Position numbers and translations under genes: made by a program. This document shows, piece after piece, positions 21,820 through 30,600 of a DNA stretch of 64,000 bases. The notes under the pieces are model-generated. The model was not told the DNA's origin, did no database searches, and worked only from the letters and a program-made list of their open reading frames with translations. The DNA comes from Rhodosorus marinus (lineage: Eukaryota; Rhodophyta; Stylonematophyceae; Stylonematales; Stylonemataceae). The number at the start of each line of letters is the position of its first letter. The first letter of the stretch is position 1. The DNA lies in the NCBI GenBank assembly GCA_029953675.1, contig JAMWBK010000011.1:682001-746000 (forward strand), given 5' to 3'.

Positions 21820-22576
21820 CCAATCATCATATGTAAATCGTTATTTAAACCAATTACACACACTAACCCACACTAAGTAAATCCATTGGTGTAATAGATC
21901 ACATAGCAAAGATTTTAACCAATCAAATCTGACAAGATAGTATCTTAAGAAAGGTATTCTCCAATAAACAATCGAGAAAATAGAACAATATAAGAGTCAC
22001 ATCCTATCTAGTCAATATCAATCCAATACCCTCAATGCACTACTTGAAACAAAGATAAGCAATCAATAGAACATATAGATTGAATATCGAATTATGACAC
22101 TTACAGTTAAAATAAAAATACATTTTAAGAGTCATCCCTAAAATAGTCAACTTAAGCTCTCCATATCCTAATTTCCTCCTGAAAACAAATATTAGCAGTC
22201 AATATTATAAATATAGATTGACTCGTACATATGACACTTAAATAGTCAGTTTCAGAAGCGAACTGTTCGTTCTAGCCCCTTATTCGGTTATTTGGCATCT
22301 GGCTTCGGCTTTGTAGTTGGATGAAGGATTTGGTTCCTCTCGCATTGGAGTAGATCGGGCGACGTATCCTATGCTCTTTCTGAGAGATGGATCTGTGTCT
22401 GTCGGAAAGCTTTTGCAAGGAAACTAGGCCGCGTTGAACTGGTTTAAGCCTTCTTTCACTTCATCTTTGCACTGCTGTTTCTGTGGTGCTCTGTGTTGTC
22501 TTAAGAGTTTTTCCTTTCCTGGATTGCTTGGGGTGGTTTTCGTTGGTGTGTCTCTCTGGAGGAGAGTAGAGGAAAC
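21820..22576. other. AT-rich spacer, then leader of the CHO2-like gene
   Basis: From 21830 to about 22250 the plus strand is AT-rich and poor in G, with a loose internal repeat (a block with TATAGATTGA and ATGACACTTA near 22080-22110 recurring near 22215-22240). From about 22260 it turns G/T-rich up to the ATG at 22577, the leader pattern seen for other genes. No gene supported. Confidence 0.5.
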
Positions 22577-24939
22577 ATGGCATCGATGAAACCTGCACTG
22601 GTTTCTGAAGGCGTGACTGAAGGTGAAAAAGGGGATGTGGCGGCCAAGGGGTCTGAGTGCTCTTCCTCGACGGGTGAAGGGGATGTTGTGAGCGGTGAGG
22701 ACGATCAGGTTCCGTCTGGGTACCAGGCCTACGGGACGACCTTTGATGGGAGGCGGTTCCTGGTTCCCGAGACGATCGATATGTTCGAGCTGCTGTTCAC
22801 GCCGAAGAACTGGGGCCTGGGCGAGATTTTTGTGGTGCTGGTGAACACGTTTAACACCTTGACGATGGTCTTGAGCGGATATATTCCTACTTGGTACTTT
22901 GTTGTGACGTTTCTGTTCTGGAGAGTTTGCTATAACGTCGGAATCGGGTATATCCTGCGCCAGCAGAGTCGAGACTTTGGATTTGATCGTTTTCTGGACG
23001 GCTTGAGGCCGGAATGGAACGCTCTGCTGCGTAAAATCGCGACCACAAGCATCTCCCGAAAGCTCGAGAAAACTGGTCAAAAGGGTGCGAAATTTGACCG
23101 GGAGTTTGAGTCCTGGATGGTTTTTAGGCTGATCTCGACGATGATACTCTCCAACGACGGACAGACATACTGCATCCTTGCGTGGAAGTTGCTGCAGATG
23201 CCCGCCGTGGAGGACATCACGATCTGGCACATTTTCTGTTTCGTGTTTGGAACTATGGTCTGCGTCCTCTCCGTGTTTGCGAAAAGGGACGCTCACGATT
23301 GCGTCGGAGACTACGCATGGTACTGGGGAGACTTTTGGTTCCGACTCGAGACCAGTCTCACCTTCGATGGCGTCTTTGAGCTGTTCCCCCACCCCATGTA
23401 CACCGTCGGGTACCTCACCTACTACGGCCTGAGCCTGATCACAAGATCCCATACGCTCCTCGTCGTATCCCTAGTCGCGCACTCGCTACAGATCTTCTTC
23501 CTGGCGTTCATCGAGGAGCCTCATATGCAAAAAATCTACGGTTCGGAAGAGGAAAAGGCGAAGAAGGTAGGCAAAAAAAGATCCAAACGTGGACACAGGA
23601 TGCCCCGGTCTTGCTCCTTGATCTTCTCAAACCCCATGGCCTTCCTCTCTGCCCATTGACGACACCGAAAAGCAGGTTAAGACAGGACGCGATGAGCTTT
23701 TTGGCCTCGCAAACTTCTTCCCTTACCGATACGCAGATATCTCCACAGCCGTGCTGCTTGGCCAGATGGTAATGACGGCCCTGTTCCTCAACTTTGGAAG
23801 CAACTTCTACACCCTACAGCTGTTTATCTGGCGGACCGCGCACTGGATGGGGCTCGGCACGATCATGTACTTGCAGTCAACCGGACAGTTCTGGACGAAC
23901 AAGTTTGCCAGTCGAGGCTATACCCGCGACGAGGCGTTTGGGGAGTGGAGGAAGCTCTTCAACACGTCCACAATCATGAACAACGCGGCGTTCTGTGCTT
24001 TTGCGTTTAGAGTCGTGGGGCTGCCGTATCAGGACCTGCTCCACGCGCTGCTCCCGGAAAACCTCGCCTGTATCGTGGGCGGCATGCTCCTCATCGCCAG
24101 CTCGCTCTTCGTGGTCACCTCGGTCAGCGAATCGCTTGGACCCGATTCTTGGTACTATGGGGACCTCTTCCTCGAGCTGAAGACCCACGAGCCCAACTAT
24201 GACGGGCTCTACCGATACATGGACAACCCGGGATCCGCGTTTGGATACTTGGGTGACTACGGGCTGGCGCTGCTGTTCAAGTCGTGGCCGCTGTTCTGGA
24301 TCTCCTTCTGCTCGCAAGTTTTGAGCTTTGCGTTTGTGTTCATCGTGGAAGTTCCGCATATGAGAAGGTACTACAAAGACGTGAGGGAATCGGCGGGGGT
24401 GCAAAAGCTCGTCAATGAGCAGATTTCGAAGATCTATGAAGTGCCTACGATCAAGAAGCTCACGGATGGGGTAACGGTAGGCGTTGCCGGAGCAGCTTTG
24501 ACACTTTTTCAGTCACTCGTCTTCGTGAGAATGCTAACAAGCCACTGTTGTTTTGTTGATTACGCAATGCGCGTTCTAGATGAGAACTGTGAAGAGCTGG
24601 TCAAAACTTCGCGAAGCCGTCGAGAGCCAGAATGAGACGTTTGCCGTGTCCGCAAGAGAAGCAAAGGCGAAGCTCCTGAATAAAAGGGCAGACGTGATCA
24701 CGGAAATTAGAGCGGTTGCCGAATACCTAAAGAACCACCAGGTTGCCGTCCACGCTAGTAATTTGTCGGACCGAGCGCAGCAGCAGCTGAGGTATCTCGA
24801 TCAGGAGATTTTGGAGCTGGCGAAGAGGGCAGGACTGCTCGCAGAGCACATTGAAGTTGCTCAACAGGGACATGAGAACGGTTTTGGTTCTTCCACGGAG
24901 GGAGTTGTGCCTGATGAGTCGGAGAAGAAAACTCAGTAG
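22577..24939 (+). CDS. CHO2: Phosphatidylethanolamine N-methyltransferase, bipartite CHO2 type
   Basis: Three exons: 22577-23566, 23676-24476, 24580-24939, all phase 0, with introns of 109 and 103 nt opening GTAGGC; 716 residues. The enzyme is an integral membrane protein, by family located in the endoplasmic reticulum, that uses S-adenosylmethionine to methylate phosphatidylethanolamine toward phosphatidylcholine. It has two tandem methyltransferase units. The first ends in FPHPMYTVGYLTYYG (about 270-284) and EEPHMQ (about 314). The second has NPGSAFGYLGDYG (about 513-525) and VEVPHMRRYY (about 554-563). Many hydrophobic segments lie between. Exon 3 is a charged helical tail and less conserved. 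The duplicated-domain layout is that of fungal CHO2 rather than the single-domain animal PEMT; the protein is somewhat shorter than yeast CHO2. The second donor could be 6 nt upstream, also in frame. A decayed copy of the last exon lies 1.25 kb downstream. Confidence 0.85.
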
Positions 24940-25469
24940 ACCTTTCGGATGGGGTTCTCAGCCCAGTTTGAAAATGATCGGAAACCGGAGCACTGCCTTG
25001 TATACTATACTGTGCTGTATCTGTTGTATTGAGGTGCCGATCGGAGGCTCTCCGAAAACAGAATCTGTGGACCTGTTAAGGTGTGCGACGGGCACCTTTC
25101 GTCCCTCAATTATGCACACTAGGGAGTATTCAGACGATCAAAAATCAACCGCGAAAAAGCTGAATTTTGTCGACCCCAGACGCGCGGGCAAACCCCCGAA
25201 AGAGGGCTTGCTACCGAGAAAGGCTTAGATATTGCGTACCTTTCGAACGAGACCCGTCTGGTGTGGACGGCCAGAATCGCGTGCGCTTCGGAAACGGATA
25301 ATGGCACGTTCCAACAGAGCGAGATATTTGCTCAGCTATCCACCAGGCATGAGAATTAAACTTGCAAAACATTCAGCAGTGTTCGAAAACAATTGAATAG
25401 ACCTCCAAGTATCTTCGAGTGAGCCAGTTAGTTTCGGGGGAAAAACGGACATGAGCAAAAGAGATTCAC

Positions 25470-25552
25470 TCTCATCTGCCGGAATCGAACCAGCGACCCT
25501 AGGATATCTGCACAACTACAGTCCCATGCTCTGCCAACTGAGCTAAGATGAG
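25470..25552 (-). tRNA. tRNA-Tyr (GTA) with an intron of about 10 nt
   Basis: On the minus strand the acceptor stem CTCATCT (from 25552) pairs with AGATGAG (25477-25471), followed by an A discriminator at 25470. The D arm is GCTC-AGTTGGCA-GAGC and the T arm GCTGG-TTCGATT-CCGGC. The anticodon stem TGGGA/TCCTA encloses CTGTAG, an extra stretch of about 10 nt after position 37 (TTGTGCAGAT), and A. The anticodon is GTA. An intron just after the anticodon is the standard place in eukaryotic tRNA-Tyr. CCA is not encoded. Confidence 0.93.
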
Positions 25553-26045
25553 TGGCATGTTGCAGATATGCCCTCTGCCATAACATACCGCGCATAGCAT
25601 GCAAATTTGTCTCGATTCAGAACAGGTTTTGCTTCTCACGTCCTGAAAAGCTTTAAGCTCTTTGCCATTGGTTCACTCCCCCGGAATAAGATCATTAATC
25701 CAGAAATTTAGAAATATAATTGGTAAATAAATACCGGTTGTTCGTAATTACGATACTTAATTGGGTAATATACAAGTATTTTGAATCTTTAGCGGGTTCC
25801 AGCCGATTAAAGAATATTATTGGTAAGGATCATAAAGAGATATTCTTAGAAACCTTGGTATTGTCTATTAGAGTATTTAATTGGATGTTTAAGCTTATGT
25901 TCGTTAACAGCTCTTTCTATTGGCTGGAGCTATGTCCAAAAACGGGTATTCAATGAACTTGCTCAGCGACTAGCTATGAGGAAGGACCAAAACGCTCCTT
26001 CTTGGCAACTGGAAAGCCACATTGAAGGCTTTCTCAATTCCCAAC
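25553..26045. other. Spacer between tRNA-Tyr and the CHO2-tail copy
   Basis: AT-rich from about 25690 to 25890. One plus-strand frame (25720-25956) is AT-rich, begins on a non-standard codon context and matches nothing. No feature supported. Confidence 0.4.
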
Positions 26046-26420
26046 AGACAGCAGACTGTCTCTTGAGCAGGTGCAGAGGGCCAGATTGCTCGCGGAGCAT
26101 ATGAAAGTTGCTTGCTGGAGACATAGGATGGGCTTTGATTGGAGTCCGCGCTTCTGGGAGGCCCCTAGACTCCGGTTCCGGGCGTTTTCGGAGAAGAAAA
26201 CCCTGTAGCTCTGACTCGCCAGGTAATGAGTCCCGTATGAGTCCGGTCTGAGGAGGTGGAGGACCGGAGCTCTGCCTTGTGTACAGTAGTACTTTAGTGA
26301 TCATGGGGCTTCGATTGCTGGGTCTCCGAAAATAGGCTCTACGGACCCTTACCGTGCTCGACGTTCACTTATAGTCCTTCAATTATGCACATTAGGGAAT
26401 ATTCACCAAATCAAAAAGCT
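26046..26420 (+). pseudogene. Decayed duplicate of the CHO2-like 3' end
   Basis: This segment aligns in the same orientation with the end of the methyltransferase gene and its downstream flank (about 24800-25150). Shared blocks include GCTCGC-GAGCA, GGAGAAGAAAAC at the gene's end, GCTCT/ACTGCCTTGT, and the flank CAATTATGCACA-TAGGGA. Many substitutions and indels are present and no frame survives, so it cannot be translated. The shared downstream flank shows the copy was made from DNA, not by reverse transcription of a spliced mRNA ending at the stop codon. The tRNA-Tyr gene lies between the two copies. Confidence 0.75.
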
Positions 26421-26969
26421 CAGAAAAGGTTGAAAACGCGTTGTCGTCTCTAAAGACTCTCGACAAGAAAAGATCGGCTCCCATTGCCTCCAATTCAAAC
26501 CGCCCTGGTCGATGTCGAGGCTAGATTTCGATAATACCCAAGCCGCATCGGATCAATTTCAGTCAGCTTCACGATGGTATCCTCAGCCTCAGCCTCCCTA
26601 CCCAGCCTCCGCAGGAGGTAGACCTAAAGTTCACAAAAGAAAGCCCAAACATCAGCAACAAGACTACCCACTCCTCTGGCTCCTTCAATCAAAGCGAAAC
26701 TGAACTGATGAAAAGCAATTCTGAAAATAATCAGCTGACTACCACGACCCAATCACTCTACTGACCCAGCAGTACCCGCGTAAGCCCACACACAACAACC
26801 GGCGAATGCCAACCGAAACCGGACACCGCTTCAGAACCCTCCAAGGGGGTGCAGCGTGTTCGCCGAATCCGTAGTTGCTCTAGCCAGGGGTTCCCTCGCA
26901 AAGCAACCTCAACGGAAGCTGATTCGCAAGCCCGATTCACCCAGACAGCCGCCACCCTTCCGTGTGCCA
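26421..26969. other. Spacer upstream of the GGGAC island, nothing recognised
   Basis: I looked on the minus strand here for a continuation of the RabGGTase alpha gene and found no exon with the expected C-terminal residues. Short plus-strand frames are uninformative. Confidence 0.4.
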
Positions 26970-26973
26970 AACA

Positions 26974-27062
26974 CAGTTGGCCATTGTCCCAGATTTCTTA
27001 TGACAGCTGTCCTTTCCGTCTAATAAATATTTCATATGGGACACTACGAGGCAACTGTCCCA
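26974..27062. repeat. GGGAC/GTCCC repeat island at the RabGGTase alpha 3' end
   Basis: Contains TTGGCCATTGTCCCA (26977-26991), an AGCTGTCC stretch and a hairpin opening TGGGAC at 27037 and closing GTCCCA at 27062. The motifs match those at about 6000-6110, 12827-12994 and 15943. The last codons of the RabGGTase alpha frame are read from this island, suggesting it was inserted into the gene's end. Confidence 0.55.
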
Positions 27063-28096
27063 AATCGGTTTTGGTTGGCGATGAGAGTTGGGTTTACCTT
27101 GGTTAGAAGTGCCCACTTTGAAAAAGGCTCGAGGTCGATGAGCTCCTGGCAAGCCTTGAGTTCGTTTTTTAGAAACTCGTCTTTGATGTTGAAAAGGGCT
27201 GAGGTTTTCCCCTCCGAGTAGTAAGGGGCACCGTTGAGGAGCCATCGGTAGTAGAACCATGCGCTCTGGGAGTCGGGGTCCGTGTAGAAGGCCTGGCGGA
27301 GGCGGTCGACCTCCTCGTCCAGGAGCTGGTCGAGCGCAGTCTTGTCTTGGATGGGAATGCCTTCGGCGAGGTTGACGCTTCGGTAGTGCCACGCACTGTA
27401 GTTGGAGAAGTCTGCGTTGATCTGCTGTTCAGTGTACTCTACCACTCTAGCCGGTTCGTGCTTGCCTGAACGTAGTTTCGACGAGAAGAAACGGTTAAAT
27501 CAGCGCTCTTCCTTCCTGCAAATTCGGATGTTGCCGATTTATTTCTTACCAGCAATCTTAGAGACTCTCTCCCAATGCGCCCAGGCGTGGAAGTTCCGCG
27601 CATCCATTTTGAGCATCTTCGAGCACAGTGCAAGCTCTTTCTCGAACAAACCCGTTCTCGTGGCAAGATCGATCTCCATGTCCTTGGCCTCCGCTAAAAG
27701 CCAAACACGGTGCTGCCATGTCGCGTACGCCTTGGGGTGCCGCAGGAGCGCTTTCTCTGTCAACCTAAGCTCATCGTTCCACACCTTCACCAGTCGATCG
27801 TGCGCCTCTCCTTTCAAGCTTAGAAGCCATTCCCTCCTGTAGTTCCAGAGCGTGTAGTCGTCAGGATTCGATTCCACTACTTTTCTCACCAGCGCCTCCG
27901 CCTAAAAAGAACCGAAGAACATACAGAAAACAATGAGCTAAAAATTTTCCCCACAGGAAACAACTCAAGTTCTCACCTCGTCAGAAAGATCCGCTTCAAC
28001 TTTGCACTCGAGTGCACGACGCCCAAGTTCAGACAACGATGACAATCGAGAGAGCTCCTCCGACGACGTCTCAGTCCCGTACATAATCCCATGCAT
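27044..28096 (-). CDS. RABGGTA: Rab geranylgeranyltransferase subunit alpha, 3' end altered
   Basis: Three exons: 28096-27977, 27901-27550, 27465-27044; introns of 75 and 84 nt; 297 residues. This subunit pairs with a beta subunit to attach geranylgeranyl groups to Rab GTPases in the cytosol. The start MHGIMYGTETSSEE matches the usual MHGR start of the family. Prenyltransferase-alpha repeats follow: NPDDYTLWNYRREWLLSL, HPKAYATWQHRVWLL, DARNFHAWAHWERV, FSNYSAWHYRS and the diagnostic DPDSQSAWFYYRWLL. After LEPFSKWALLTK the family normally continues for some 30-40 residues, but here the frame runs into a GGGAC repeat island and stops. A GTAAAC donor follows that Lys codon, yet no matching next exon was found. 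Either a distant exon was missed or the tail was replaced. The gene is divergent from the SETD3-like gene 0.57 kb away. Confidence 0.83.
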
Positions 28097-28664
28097 CGAG
28101 ATAATCCAATCCAAAACAATACCACGGCAACAGAAAGCCTACTGCCATCCCCCAACCCCTCAACTCGCCCCAAGCACCAGCACCTCTTCTAGCTCTCACC
28201 CAGTTCGGTTGCGTGCTGCCCATCGCGTCCCCATCGGGCAGCACACCGGCCCGTCTTCTCGAAGAAGATAGACCAGGTCTGTTTCAGACTTCTCTACCTT
28301 CTTCACGTAACAAGACGACAGTAGCTTAGCAAAGTCGATCATCTTCAAGCAAAAAAAACAGGCTAAGTTGTTTCGCTGCCCTTTGGGCAGCAGTTGTTGA
28401 GTCTTCTGAACGAGAATGAGATAAGGGAGCTGTTTTTGCTTTGTGGCCGCCTTCTTGGCAGCCGTGTAGAAGGTCTTCTTCACCAGGGGTAGTTCAGGAT
28501 GAAGATACCCCGCGATAAAAGTGGTAAGGCATTTTGCACCGGGGTGGGGAGAGTGAGTATTCTGCGCTGCCCTGCGGGCGATTGATGGCTGTGGCTTTTG
28601 TCTTGAGGGAGTGGGCAACTCGGGTTGATGTTTTCTGACCGAGAGTTGGGCGTCTTTGGAAGCG
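28097..28664. promoter_or_regulatory. Shared upstream region of RabGGTase alpha and SETD3-like genes
   Basis: The two genes point away from each other with 568 bp between their starts. The sequence becomes G/T-rich on the plus strand toward 28664 and C/A-rich toward 28097, the leader skew expected on both sides. No TATA box is obvious. An out-of-frame ATG at 28627 precedes the SETD3-like start. Confidence 0.45.
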
Positions 28665-30298
28665 ATGGGAGGTCGAGATCGTGTTCGTGTAAAGCGTGTG
28701 TCCGAGCTGGTGTCTTCGTTGGAGGCAGTGGCGTTGACAGAAGCGAAATGGGAGCGAGATCGGGTCGGTGCTTTGAGAGATCTAGTGAGGGCGGAGGAGG
28801 AACTTATGAGAGCACAGGGTGGGGTTGGGATGGGGGTTAGTGGGAGCTTTGGGGATCGCTGGGAGGTGTTTGAGGAGTGGGTGAACAAGTTCGGGGTGGA
28901 TACAACAGCATTCCGGGCTGAGGTGTGCGGGGGCCAGGGTGTTGGGCTTGTCGCAGAACGGGATATCCGAGAGGGAGAGAAGCTGATCTATGTTCCGAGG
29001 CAGTTGATGATAACAGCGGACATTGCTCTGAAGAACGCGGACATGGCGCACCTCTTCCAGACGGACATCCTGCTGAGGAGGATCGAAAGCCTCGCACTGT
29101 CCATGTGCGTGCTTCGGGAGCGTCTGCTCGGTTCCCAATCTAAATTCGCGCCGTACCTTGACATCATTCCGCAGGAGTTTTCCACCCCCTTATGGTTCTC
29201 GCCAGATGAAGTCGTAGCTCTGAAGGGCTCTCCCGTCCTTGACAAGGTCACCAACAGAGTCAGGGGTCACGCAAGGCAGTACTGCCACTTGTACAATGTT
29301 GTAAAGTCCGGTGCCGTCGTAAGAACTTCCCAAACCTTCTTCCCCGTTTCAACCCAAGGCGAGGGTCGCTTAGAATTATCCCTTGTCATCCTATTCTCGC
29401 TCTCCGCAGCCGAGCATTCCACCAACCCAGTTCACGTTTGAGCTATTCCGCTGGGCCGTGAGCGTAGTCATGACCCGACAGAACATGGTCCCGACTTCCA
29501 CTGGAGGGGAAAGCCTAGCACTAATCCCACTCTGGGACATGATCAACCACAGCCAGGGCGAGTACACCACGCAGTACGACCTGGCGCGGGATCAAGTGGA
29601 GTTCTTCGCGATGACCAACACGCCGAGGGACAAGCAGATTCTCATGTTCTACGGGCCCAGACCAAACTCGGAGCTTCTCCTCCACGCCGGTTTTGTACAC
29701 AGAGAGAATCTGCATGATGCGCTGGAGGTAAAACAAGGCCAATCTACAAACCGGAAGCCCCATCGTCGCTGATGGGGCGCGAGAGAAGGCCAAGCGCGGC
29801 CTGAGGAGCTCGTCTCAAAAGCAGTTCCAACGTGACATTCCCTCACAGGTTAGAATAGAAGTCGATACGAAGGAGCCATTGGCTCGAGTGAAGCTCCTTC
29901 TTCTGGAGAAGCAAGGCGTAGCGCTGGTGAAATCCTACGGAGAAAACGGACCTGTTCAAGTCGTCGGAAGCGTAGATGTGAATGGACAGCTGTCCAAGGA
30001 GCTCGTGGCATTAGGTCGCGTGGTTTCGATGGACAAGGCGGATGTCGAGGCTGCGCTTCGAGACGGATCGAGTCTGTTTGAGAAGGAGAGGCCAGGGTGT
30101 CTGAGGGAGGAAGTGGAGGCCGAGTCTCGCGTGTGGCTCAAGGAGGTCCTGGAGCAGAGGCTGGCCGAGTACGAGGGCGCCGTTAGTGGTGAGGAGGAGA
30201 ATGATGCGGGGCAGACTCAGTTTTATGCGATGGCGAGGTCGTTGTGTCGGCTTGAGGTTGTGATGATAAGAAAAGCTATCGACGACCTGTCGAGTTAG
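28665..30298 (+). CDS. SETD3: SETD3-like SET-domain methyltransferase
   Basis: Three exons: 28665-29318, 29410-29727, 29849-30298, all phase 0 (introns 91 and 121 nt); 473 residues. SETD3 in animals methylates a histidine of actin; related SET proteins methylate Rubisco or ribosomal lysines. The split SET domain begins at about residue 85 (GQGVGLVAERDIREGEKL) and resumes in exon 2 with FRWAVSVVMTRQNMVP, LALIPLWDMINHSQG and QILMFYGPRPNSELLLHAGF. The RWAVS-V-MTRQN block and the ALIPLWDM-NH block are closest to SETD3 as I recall that family. Exon 3 is the helical Rubisco-LSMT substrate-binding-like domain (ARVKLLLLEKQGVAL). The ATG at 28665 is chosen; a TTG three codons upstream is in frame. Actin as substrate is inferred from the family only; a formin gene lies 18 kb away. 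Confidence 0.82.
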
Positions 30299-30454
30299 AA
30301 CGTCCGAGCTTTTTTGGTCTGTCCTCTGTGAACGCTGTTCTCAGCCAAGGCTTTAAAGCGAGTATGAGCAAACGGTGTGGGTAATTCAGGCTGCAATGGT
30401 ACGTGCGTGACTGTAAACTATGAAACTCCATCGGATAGTCCTTTCATCGCGACA
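30299..30454. other. 3' flank of the SETD3-like gene
   Basis: Short flank expected to hold the 3' untranslated region; no gene. Confidence 0.4.
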
Positions 30455-30600
30455 ATGCCGTTTTGTTTTGGATGGGAATGCCTTCAACCGGTATATCCCG
30501 TACTCTCGGAGTGCGTTGGTCAGGTCTGCACATAGCTGCCGGATTGAAAGTGTAAGGAGAAGAGTTTAATCAACATTTGCGAAGAATGTAGTGCCCCCAA
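30455..30600 (-). pseudogene. Decayed fragment of the RabGGTase alpha gene
   Basis: The stretch around 30463-30487, containing TTGGATGGGAATGCCTTC, matches 27339-27364 inside exon 3 of the RabGGTase alpha gene in the same orientation. Weaker matches follow in the same order (GTCTGC, GCTG, then TTTAATCA corresponding to the intron 2 region near 27495-27502). It is non-coding. If true, a piece spanning exon 3 and intron 2 was copied about 3.1 kb away and has decayed. Confidence 0.45.
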
